A DNA stretch of 5,539 nucleotides from an uncultured Desulfovibrionaceae bacterium (GTDB taxonomy: Bacteria; Desulfobacterota; Desulfovibrionia; Desulfovibrionales; Desulfovibrionaceae), in assembly GCA_949427775.1 (NCBI GenBank), contig CASQEL010000156.1:1-5539 (forward strand), read 5' to 3'. The first letter of the stretch is position 1; each line of letters opens with the position of its first letter. The notes under the pieces are model-generated. The model saw only the letters and a program-made list of their open reading frames with translations, was not told the origin of the DNA and searched no databases. A program made the translations under genes and the position numbers. Below are positions 1 through 5,539 of the stretch, piece after piece.

Positions 1-2038
1 GACGGATATGCGCGAACAGGTGTTCCGGGTCCGCAGCGATGCATTCCCGAAAATGCCGGGCGGCGGCACGGGTTTCTCCGAGACTTTGGCAGACGGCCCC
101 CAGATTGTACAGCGCGGCCGCATCGCCGTTGTTGCGCTTCAGGGCTTCCTTGAAATAGCGCTGAGCCTCGTGATGCCGCGCCAAAGTAGCCATGCACACC
201 CCCAGAGAATTCCAGGCCATGATGTTGTCCGCGTCCGCCAACAACGCCAGTTTGTACTCCTCCACCGCGCCGAACACGTCTCCCAGGCTGTAGCGTTTGT
301 CGGCGCTGATGTTCAGCGCCAGCGAACCGAAAATCCCCACCCTGGGATCGGGCAACAACAGCGCGAATTCCAACGCCTTGTGGCAACATTCCAGGGTTTC
401 TCCCTTACGGAACTGCAGATATGGATAGGGCATAAGCCCCACGGCGGCATCCCATCCGAGCGCTGCAAGTTCAGTGCATACACCGCGATACTGCTCCGCC
501 AGCGTTTCCACGTCCACAGACGGATAAAAAAAAGCGAGACTGTTGACGCCGTAACGACCGCCCAGCGTCGGCGCCGTAAACGATTCTTCTTTTCCGTATC
601 CGAGACAGCGTTCCACAATCTCCGCCAAGCCCCGTTCAGGCTGCGCGGTCGCAACATCCCCTCTCATTGCGGCGTGCTCAACAGCCCCTTCCCGCAGGAT
701 CGCCCGTATGAGCGCCAATACAAAGGAGGAGTGATTCTCCCGTTCCCGTGCCAGGCGATGCAAAAAATTCCCGTGTCGCTGGAGTCCGGTTTCCGGATCG
801 GGCTGCGGAGTCGTATCGAATATCCCTCCGTCGTGCAGCGGTTGCGCATCCGTCAGCAGCCGCAGCGTATCCCCCGCCGTCAGAGAGCAGGCCGGATCGC
901 TGAGATGCAGCGTTTCAGCCACAGCCGTACTCTCATGCACTTCCATCAGGACGATTTCTCCCTTGTACCTGGGGGAAGGAGTCTCTCGCGGCCTGTCGAG
1001 AGCGGATTCCGCCGCCGTCCATACAGAAAAACGCAACCCTTCACGAGCTCCCGCCGCACGTCCCAAACTGACCACTGCCCGTCCCATGGGCCGGATCTCT
1101 CGAATGACGCCGCCCTCGCTCAAAATACGATTGAACCCCATAATCCGTGAAGACGCGCCGCCGCAACCGGCGGCGTTTCCATCTCCGGCGACCGTCGCGG
1201 CCATTTCGGCCCGGCGCAGCAATATGCGGGCCTGCTCCGACATGGGCAACCCCAGAAACGTGCCTTCCATATCCTGCGGATACAGGGCGTGCCCCACAGC
1301 AAGTCTGGGCCGGACAGCGCGTCGCGTCAGGGGGCTCGACAAGCTTACAGTTTCCAGACGTTCCAGCATGGCTTCCGCCAGCTTCTGGCAAACGGTACGC
1401 GTGGCCGCGGGCGCCAGCAGGGTGAACTCGGCGTCCCCCGTGCGCGCGGCCAGCACTTCGTCCGGAAGTTCCGCGGACAGCGCCCGCGCCAGCGACGCCA
1501 GCAGCGTGTCGGCAAACCCGTAGCCGTGCCGACGCGCGATATTGTCCATGTCTTCCCAACGTGCCGATATCAACCCCATGCAGGCCCGGTGAAGGGGCGC
1601 CGACCCCTCGCCTTCTCCGTCCGGCGACTGCGACAACCGTCCCCGCACCATATCGGCTTCCCGAACCATGCGGGTCAGCAATTCCTGACGTAACGCCAAC
1701 CCTGTCAAGGAATCCCTGCGGCTTTGTTGATACAACTCCAAGTTGTCCAGACAGAGGCCCGCCAGAGCGGGGAGGATGTGCAGAACACGTTTGACCGCAC
1801 GGGCATCCACTCCTCTGGCGATAAATACGCCGAGCACTTCCCCTCGCCGCTCCAGAGGCAACAACAACTTGCGCTCTTGCGACAGCCATACCGGTCCGTC
1901 CGGGGCATTCTCCTGCGGAAAATATAATCCATGCGCCGTAAAGGGGATCACCCGGGCCAACATTTCGCCCAGCAGCGGTTCCAGTTCGATGACATCTCGA
2001 CGACGCAGCACAATACCGGATTGTTCAGATGTTTTCAT
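1..2038 (-). CDS. GAF-like / tandem degenerate GGDEF / TPR protein (C-terminus cut by window edge)
   Basis: The frame is open from ATG 2038 to the left edge, giving 679 codons and no stop, so the C-terminus is missing. An in-frame TAG at 2074-2072 bounds the start; a GTG at 2044 is the only alternative, and no clear ribosome binding site precedes either. Residues 1-105 resemble a GAF domain (LGVF near 71, then LCLDNLELY). Residues 107-290 follow a GGDEF fold: DSLTGL at 109-114, RTGDAEF at 199-205 where RYGGDEF is expected, and LAVGHALYP at 246-254. By eye, the first metal aspartate is R160, and no RxxD inhibitory site is present. Residues 300-398 form a glycine-rich, beta-like linker. Residues 414-582 again run like GGDEF (ETGLQRHGNFLHRL, then RYGVNSLAFFYP), with the signature replaced by GVNSL. 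TPR units follow from about 583 (roughly 605-639 and 640-673). Both cyclase sites look inactive, so I infer a cytoplasmic ligand-sensing or protein-binding role. No signal peptide or membrane segment is visible. Confidence 0.85.
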   Translation of the reverse strand, partial: MKTSEQSGIVLRRRDVIELEPLLGEMLARVIPFTAHGLYFPQENAPDGPVWLSQERKLLLPLERRGEVLGVFIARGVDARAVKRVLHILPALAGLCLDNLELYQQSRRDSLTGLALRQELLTRMVREADMVRGRLSQSPDGEGEGSAPLHRACMGLISARWEDMDNIARRHGYGFADTLLASLARALSAELPDEVLAARTGDAEFTLLAPAATRTVCQKLAEAMLERLETVSLSSPLTRRAVRPRLAVGHALYPQDMEGTFLGLPMSEQARILLRRAEMAATVAGDGNAAGCGGASSRIMGFNRILSEGGVIREIRPMGRAVVSLGRAAGAREGLRFSVWTAAESALDRPRETPSPRYKGEIVLMEVHESTAVAETLHLSDPACSLTAGDTLRLLTDAQPLHDGGIFDTTPQPDPETGLQRHGNFLHRLARERENHSSFVLALIRAILREGAVEHAAMRGDVATAQPERGLAEIVERCLGYGKEESFTAPTLGGRYGVNSLAFFYPSVDVETLAEQYRGVCTELAALGWDAAVGLMPYPYLQFRKGETLECCHKALEFALLLPDPRVGIFGSLALNISADKRYSLGDVFGAVEEYKLALLADADNIMAWNSLGVCMATLARHHEAQRYFKEALKRNNGDAAALYNLGAVCQSLGETRAAARHFRECIAADPEHLFAHIR

Positions 2039-2176
2039 GGACACAGATATATACGGCGCCCGGCCGAAAGTCTAGAAACGCCCCGCGTGCAACGCCCGTC
2101 GTGCCGTCGACGCAGCACGATGGCATGGAGCATGTTTCAACGCGAAAATACTCTGAAATTATTAAATAAACTATAA

Positions 2177-2341
2177 TCAAGAATGCTCATGGCGCCCTCT
2201 CAATTTTTCCCGAACCATCTCTCGCATTTGCCCTCGTAAAAAGTCCAGCGCGTCAGGCGTCTTGTTGATTAGTTCAAAGAAGGCCGCGTTGCTCAGGGCC
2301 GCTTCCGCCACTCCGCCGGCGAACACGCTGTCATAGACCAT
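2177..2341 (-). CDS. small hypothetical protein, possibly the C-terminal remnant of a larger gene
   Basis: This 54-residue reading frame starts at ATG 2341 and ends at TGA 2177. I do not recognise the family. The protein has an alanine-rich, probably helical middle (GGVAEAALSNAAFFEL) and a basic, charged tail (MREMVREKLRGR). Codon third positions are mostly G or C in the first half, like neighbouring genes, which supports real coding. The same frame stays open for about ten codons upstream of the ATG (DEGTWN) but reaches a TGA without an earlier ATG. A second ATG at 2378 opens a 15-codon frame shifted by one base. This could be the 3' end of a decayed gene with a frameshift, or a short gene using a GAGG 11 bases before its ATG. 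It lies about 50 bases downstream of the toxin gene on the same strand. Confidence 0.4.
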   Translation of the reverse strand: MVYDSVFAGGVAEAALSNAAFFELINKTPDALDFLRGQMREMVREKLRGRHEHS

Positions 2342-2389
2342 ATTCCATGTGCCCTCGTCCGCTTGACTTTCCCGTCATTTCAAATTTTC

Positions 2390-2788
2390 TTAAATATCAA
2401 CACATTCCGTTAGCGGATTGAGCGTGTGCAATCCCGGATATGAGGCATTGGCCAACACCTTGTCGCAACTGACGAGGGTTGCGTGTACGGAAATTGCTGA
2501 AGCCGCGATGATGGAATCAGGCAACTTCAGACGGGTTGTCCTGCGGAAAAGAATGGTCAGTTCCTCAATGGTCTGACTCAACGGCAGTATCTGTAACGTC
2601 TCCAAAATTCCCCTGACAGCCATTTCATCGGTCCGCTTGAGAGAATGCCATGACAAAAGTTCGAGCTTTGTGATAACGCTGCAAGACAACTTTGCGCTTC
2701 TGAAAACGGGAACAAGCCGGATCACCTCCGCTTGCCTGTACAGCAAGCCAAGAATAATGTTGGTGTCCAGCAGGTAGTTACCATTCAT
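2390..2788 (-). CDS. vapC: VapC-type PIN-domain ribonuclease toxin
   Basis: This is a 132-residue PIN-domain protein, the usual length for VapC toxins. PIN enzymes are Mg2+-dependent ribonucleases; VapC members cleave tRNA or rRNA and are held inactive by a cognate antitoxin. The acidic residues expected in the active site are present: D8 in LLDTN, E43 in TKLEL, D91 in LPDSIIAA and D109 in SCDKVL. I chose ATG 2788 although the frame extends further upstream: the PIN fold begins at YLLDTN, a purine-rich AAAGGA lies nine bases before this ATG, and the extension would merely re-read the antitoxin gene in another frame. The start overlaps the end of the antitoxin gene by 11 bases, indicating translational coupling. 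The RNA target cannot be read from sequence. Confidence 0.9.
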   Translation of the reverse strand: MNGNYLLDTNIILGLLYRQAEVIRLVPVFRSAKLSCSVITKLELLSWHSLKRTDEMAVRGILETLQILPLSQTIEELTILFRRTTRLKLPDSIIAASAISVHATLVSCDKVLANASYPGLHTLNPLTECVDI

Positions 2789-3008
2789 CCCGCATGGTCC
2801 TTTGTATCTGGACAGTATCTCCGGCAAAAGCCGCGCTGCCGGACAATGCGCCGATGTAGTTTTCAAAGGTGTGCTGCGGTGTTGCGGGTGTTACCGGCTT
2901 CATGGAGACGAAAATTTCCGCTTCACCAAGGGGAATATCGTCCGGCACGGTCAATTCCAGAACCAATCTTCTGTCTGCGGGAATGGCAACTGTTTGAACA
3001 AGCGTCAT
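2778..3008 (-). CDS. antitoxin of the PIN-toxin pair
   Basis: This 76-residue acidic-to-neutral protein lies immediately upstream of the PIN toxin and shares its last 11 bases with the toxin start. The N-terminal part (VAIPADRRLVLEL, then PDDIPLGEAEI) resembles the beta-rich DNA-binding or dimerisation part of small VapB/DUF2281-like antitoxins. The C-terminal part (SGSAAFAGD, then IQRTMRDEW) is the likely toxin-wrapping tail. I chose ATG 3008 because a GGAGG at 3018-3022 stands nine bases upstream; the longer frame to 3101 would run through the promoter. In such operons the antitoxin, alone or with the toxin, usually represses its own promoter. The role rests mainly on position and on resemblance recalled from the family, not on a computed alignment. 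Confidence 0.8.
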   Translation of the reverse strand: MTLVQTVAIPADRRLVLELTVPDDIPLGEAEIFVSMKPVTPATPQHTFENYIGALSGSAAFAGDTVQIQRTMRDEW

Positions 3009-3017
3009 GCGGCAAAA

Positions 3018-3022
3018 CCTCC
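3018..3022 (-). promoter_or_regulatory. ribosome binding site of the antitoxin gene
   Basis: GGAGG on the minus strand is followed by a nine-base spacer and the ATG at 3008. It is the strongest Shine-Dalgarno match on the minus strand of the window and decides the antitoxin start against the upstream in-frame ATG at 3101. Confidence 0.75.
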
Positions 3023-3059
3023 AAGTGATGGAGAACACGGCAAACTTCCAGCAGGATTC

Positions 3060-3088
3060 ATTATAGGCCGCGTTTGGACCGGAAGCAA
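3060..3088 (-). promoter_or_regulatory. sigma70-type promoter of the toxin-antitoxin operon
   Basis: On the minus strand TTGCTT (3088-3083) and a perfect TATAAT (3065-3060) are separated by 17 bases. Transcription would start near 3053 and give a leader of about 45 bases that includes the GGAGG ribosome binding site. Just upstream, CATGA and TCATG form a short interrupted inverted repeat near 3098-3117 that might be an operator, but this is weak. Confidence 0.75.
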
Positions 3089-3319
3089 GATTTCCATCCA
3101 TGACTGTGGCCGTTCATGCGAATGGCTGGAATTGCGGATAACAGATAGTAGCGGTCTATATTTTTTCTCATCGATCAGCGCATTGCGCCGGAATTGAAAG
3201 ACCTCGAAACGCCCCAAGCATGTCGCGGCCTTTTCAGGGGAACCATGGAGGACGGCAATCCGATTTCGGGGCGGCGCCCGCGCCCCCGAAGCAGATGCAG
3301 CAGGAACACGTCTATTTCC
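3089..3319. other. intergenic stretch between divergent operons
   Basis: This lies between the two divergent promoters. A frame in phase with the hydrolase gene runs through part of it from 3194, but the predicted peptide is arginine- and proline-rich with no family character, and the promoter at 3320 falls inside it, so I regard it as non-coding. A T6 run near 3161-3166 has no convincing hairpin before it. Apart from the GC-rich inverted repeat listed separately, I see no RNA gene. Confidence 0.5.
3265..3290. repeat. GC-rich inverted repeat in the divergent intergenic region
   Basis: TTCGGGG at 3265-3271 is complementary to CCCCGAA at 3284-3290. The loop is GC-rich and could extend the stem with a bulge. 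There is no T tract on either side, so it does not look like an intrinsic terminator. It sits about 30 bases upstream of the -35 box of the plus-strand promoter, where a regulator site would be plausible, but function is unknown. Confidence 0.4.
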
Positions 3320-3349
3320 TTGAAAGCCATATCCCATTCAGGCTATACT
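3320..3349 (+). promoter_or_regulatory. sigma70-type promoter of the hydrolase/flavoprotein/comF operon
   Basis: TTGAAA (3320-3325) and TATACT (3344-3349) are separated by 18 bases, a close match to the housekeeping consensus. Predicted transcription starts near 3356, leaving about 80 bases of leader before the ATG at 3437. This argues against translation starting at the far-upstream ATG at 3194. Confidence 0.65.
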
Positions 3350-3436
3350 ATTTGCCGAACAAATGCGGGGCGCAGATCGCCTGCTCAGGATATGCGCTGC
3401 CGGCATGCAGGACACCCTCAGCCAGGATACAGCTCC

Positions 3437-4063
3437 ATGCCCATCGCGACGTTTCCCCTCGGCCCGCTCGACACGAACTGCTACGTCATCCATCGGGACG
3501 GCCAGGCCGTCGTCGTGGATCCCGGCGGCGACCCGGCGGCGATACTTCAATTTCTTCAGGACAATCATCTTGCATTGTCCGCCATCTTGTTGACCCACCT
3601 GCACTTTGATCATCTCTACGGCGTCTCTGCCCTGCATAACGCCACCCAGGCGCCGGTCCTCGCCCCTGTCGGCGATGAACAGCTTTTGCACACGGAGGCC
3701 GGGGGGGGCGGCATCTGGGGATTTCCCAAGGTTCCCTCCTTTGCCTACGCCCCCCTGGAGGACGGCGAGCATCGCTTCGGCGCGTTGCAGTGCACGGTCA
3801 TGAGGACGCCCGGCCACACTCCGGGCAGCCTCTCCTTTTACTTTCCCGAAGAACAGGCCGTATTCACGGGAGATCTCCTGTTCTACCGCTCTGTGGGACG
3901 CACGGACTTTCCGGGCGGCGATCATGCCGCGCTGCTCAACTCCATACGCGACAGTATTTTCACCCTGCCGGGCGCCACAAAGGTATACCCCGGCCACGGG
4001 TCCTGCACCAGTGTGGAAGACGAACAACACAACAACCCGTATTGCGGCGCTTTTGCGAGGTAG
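3437..4063 (+). CDS. metallo-beta-lactamase-fold hydrolase, glyoxalase II-like
   Basis: This 208-residue protein has the complete two-metal site of the family: THLHFDH at 53-59 (H54, H56, D58, H59), H127 in the TPGHTPGS motif, D146 in FTGDLLF, and H187 in YPGHG. The opening PLGPLDTNCYV and the DPGGD at 28-32 are typical of short, YcbL-like glyoxalase II relatives that lack the long C-terminal substrate domain of GloB. Members hydrolyse thioesters such as S-lactoylglutathione or related substrates in the cytoplasm; the actual substrate is not shown here. I chose ATG 3437 because homology begins there and AGGA lies nine bases before it, rather than the in-frame ATG at 3194 upstream of the promoter. 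The next gene follows after four bases. Codons 89-91 lie on a G8 tract (3701-3708). Confidence 0.92.
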   Translation: MPIATFPLGPLDTNCYVIHRDGQAVVVDPGGDPAAILQFLQDNHLALSAILLTHLHFDHLYGVSALHNATQAPVLAPVGDEQLLHTEAGGGGIWGFPKVPSFAYAPLEDGEHRFGALQCTVMRTPGHTPGSLSFYFPEEQAVFTGDLLFYRSVGRTDFPGGDHAALLNSIRDSIFTLPGATKVYPGHGSCTSVEDEQHNNPYCGAFAR

Positions 4064-4067
4064 CTCC

Positions 4068-4700
4068 ATGCATTCTGCCCCTATCCGAGTTCTGGCCTGC
4101 AGCCCCCGCACCAGCGGCAACTCCGACTTTATGGTTCATAATTTTGTTCAGGGAGTCCGGGGGTCCGGCGGCAAGGTGGAAGTCACCTACCTGCGCGACC
4201 TCAACATCCTGCCCTGCAACGCCTGCCGCTACTGCTCCGAAAATCCGGAAGGACGTTGTATTCTCTCCGCCCGCGACGACGCGGAAAAACTGTTTCACCA
4301 GCTCCAGGAAGCGCCATTGGTATTTATCGCCGCCCCTATCTTTTTTTACTCCGTACCTGCCCAGTTCAAGGCGTTCATCGACCGCGCCCAGCATGTCTGG
4401 GTACAGCGCGAGCGCCAACGCGCCACGCCCGGCTGGACGCCGCCCGCTTCCAAACCGGGGCTGCTGGGGCTGGTGGCGGCCCGCACCAGAGGGGACAACC
4501 TTTTCGAAGGCAGCATCCTGACCTTGCAGTACTTTCTGGATCTGTTCAATATCCGGGTCGTGGAAAGCTGCCGCCTGATGGGCTATGACGGCCCGGACGA
4601 TCTGGCGGGAGACGGCGTGGCCTGTATGCGTCTGTACGAGTTGGGGGCCAAAGCCCAGGCTCTGGTGGTTGAAAACGCCGGACGCGCAGACGATATATAG
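4068..4700 (+). CDS. flavodoxin-fold NAD(P)H/FMN reductase family protein with four-cysteine motif
   Basis: This is a 210-residue protein. The N-terminal VLACSPRTSGNSD (8-20) is the phosphate-binding loop of flavodoxin-like FMN proteins (family pattern GSPR.nGNS). C50, C53, C56 and C64 form CX2CX2CX7C, followed by SARDDAEKL. This arrangement matches iron-sulfur flavoproteins (Isf), in which a compact cysteine motif binds a [4Fe-4S] cluster next to FMN. APIFFYSVPAQFKAFIDR (110-127, approximate) is the family's second flavin-loop and dimer region. A role in electron transfer or in reducing quinones, oxygen or peroxide is inferred from family knowledge. The start is set by GAGG seven bases before ATG 4068; the frame upstream overlaps the hydrolase gene. 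The stop codon is directly followed by the comF start. Confidence 0.87.
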   Translation: MHSAPIRVLACSPRTSGNSDFMVHNFVQGVRGSGGKVEVTYLRDLNILPCNACRYCSENPEGRCILSARDDAEKLFHQLQEAPLVFIAAPIFFYSVPAQFKAFIDRAQHVWVQRERQRATPGWTPPASKPGLLGLVAARTRGDNLFEGSILTLQYFLDLFNIRVVESCRLMGYDGPDDLAGDGVACMRLYELGAKAQALVVENAGRADDI

Positions 4701-5480
4701 ATGTTTTCCATGCCTCGCGCAGCGAAACTCGTTGTACGAACGGCAGCGTTTCTTCATGGCGTGTTCGGCCTCGGCGAACGACGTTGCGTCGCTTGTCATG
4801 CGCCTTTTCTGCCGGACACGCCGCATGCCGAAGATCTCTGTTTATCCTGCCGTTCCCGTTTGGCGCGTTTTACGGCGATAGGATGCCCCTTGTGCGGAAC
4901 GCCGGCAGTCGCTCCCGAAGATAGCGGACTGCCGTGCGGAAACTGCCTTCTTGATCCTCCTCCCTGGTCGATATTGATATTTCACGGTCTGTATGCGGAT
5001 CTGTTGCAGGCATTGTTGTTGCGCCTCAAATTCGGGGGCGATTTTTCCACAGCGCGGCTTTTGGGAAACCTGTTGGCAAAGGATTGCGCGGAACTGCCTC
5101 CCGTGGATGCGATAGTGCCCCTGCCGCAGCATCCTGTCCGCCTGCGTGGTCGCGGATTCAACCAGGCGGGCGAGTTAGCCCGCGCCGTCGCCCTCCGCAT
5201 GCACGTTCCGCTGAAGCGAGAGCTGCTGTTCCGGACAATGAATCCCCCTCCCCAGGAACACCTGACGGCTCGTCAGCGCCAAAAAAATCCCGAAGGCAGT
5301 TTCAGCGCCCGCAATGTCCACCAGACACGAATATTGCTTATAGACGATACCATGACCACAGGAGCCACGTTGCGTCATGCCGCGCGGGCACTTCGTGACG
5401 GCGGAGCCGGAGACATTTACGTCGCGGTCGCCGCGCGCACGCCTCCGCCCGGATACGGCACGGGACCTGAAAAGGCATGA
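4701..5480 (+). CDS. comF: ComF-family phosphoribosyltransferase
   Basis: This 259-residue protein has the standard ComF/GntX layout. The N-terminal part holds four cysteine pairs (C29/C32, C47/C50, C62/C65, C79/C82), the double zinc-finger region. The central KFGGD (110-114) and VPLPQHPVRLRGRGFNQ (139-155) are family signatures. ILLIDDTMTTGAT (211-223) is the PRPP-binding loop of type I phosphoribosyltransferases, with D215 and D216 intact. ComF is required for DNA uptake in naturally competent bacteria, but many non-competent species also carry it with unclear function. The ATG at 4701 abuts the previous stop with no good Shine-Dalgarno; translation probably depends on coupling, and the in-frame ATG at 4710 is an alternative. 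No terminator is visible in the 59 bases after the stop. Confidence 0.92.
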   Translation: MFSMPRAAKLVVRTAAFLHGVFGLGERRCVACHAPFLPDTPHAEDLCLSCRSRLARFTAIGCPLCGTPAVAPEDSGLPCGNCLLDPPPWSILIFHGLYADLLQALLLRLKFGGDFSTARLLGNLLAKDCAELPPVDAIVPLPQHPVRLRGRGFNQAGELARAVALRMHVPLKRELLFRTMNPPPQEHLTARQRQKNPEGSFSARNVHQTRILLIDDTMTTGATLRHAARALRDGGAGDIYVAVAARTPPPGYGTGPEKA

Positions 5481-5539
5481 CAGAGAGAGGATTTTTCGCT
5501 AAAAAACTGCTGTATTCGTTTTGCGCCTGATATGCTGTT

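Noticed and set aside
8..1150. A 380-codon open frame on the plus strand
   Set aside because: It is the antisense shadow of the long minus-strand gene. Its peptide is rich in arginine, proline and glutamine with no family motif, while the opposite frame shows GGDEF-like and TPR motifs.
1041..1889. A 282-codon minus-strand frame
   Set aside because: It overlaps the main gene in another frame; its glycine/arginine-rich peptide is an artefact of GC-rich third positions.
2119..2137. TGGCAT...ATGTT on the plus strand, resembling a sigma54 promoter
   Set aside because: The -12 element does not match TTGC and no plus-strand gene follows within a kilobase.
3131..3142. GCGGATAACA, identical to part of the lac operator
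   Set aside because: Only one half is matched, with no symmetry and no LacI-type regulator gene nearby; probably chance.
3338..4120. A 260-codon minus-strand frame opposite the hydrolase gene
   Set aside because: The opposite strand carries all metal-binding motifs of the metallo-beta-lactamase fold, so this is a shadow.
5492..5505. TTTTT/AAAAA inverted repeat after comF
   Set aside because: A five-pair A-T stem is too weak to be a terminator and lacks a GC stem.

Overview
The window is GC-rich bacterial DNA with tightly packed genes. A GAF-like/GGDEF-like protein ending in TPRs, a VapC-type toxin pair and an iron-sulfur flavoprotein-like gene together suggest a sulfate-reducing deltaproteobacterium (Desulfovibrio and relatives). 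That placement is an inference from gene content and codon usage, not from a marker gene.

Left half, all on the minus strand. From about 3.0 kb leftwards lie a toxin-antitoxin operon (76-aa antitoxin, 132-aa PIN toxin, 11-base overlap) behind a near-consensus promoter, then an orphan 54-aa reading frame that may be a gene remnant. Last comes a long gene (ATG at 2038) that is open to the left edge with 679 visible codons. This protein has a GAF-like N-terminus, a GGDEF-type domain whose signature reads GDAEF, a small beta-rich linker domain, a second GGDEF-like domain with the signature lost entirely, and then TPR repeats. It looks like a sensor or scaffold built from dead cyclase folds rather than an active diguanylate cyclase.

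Right half, plus strand. A sigma70-type promoter at 3320-3349 precedes three genes: a metallo-beta-lactamase-fold hydrolase (glyoxalase II-like, 208 aa), a flavodoxin-fold NAD(P)H/FMN reductase family protein with a four-cysteine cluster (210 aa), and a ComF-family phosphoribosyltransferase with an N-terminal zinc-finger region (259 aa). The gaps are 4 and 0 bases, so they are probably co-transcribed. Each is a recognisable family, but the shared purpose is unclear: thioester or aldehyde detoxification and redox chemistry would fit the first two, and DNA uptake or nucleotide-linked chemistry the third.

The two halves diverge from the 3009-3436 intergenic region, which holds both promoters and a GC-rich inverted repeat. 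I see no CRISPR array, tRNA, rRNA, insertion sequence or phage structural gene. The least ordinary item is the tandem-pseudo-GGDEF/TPR protein.
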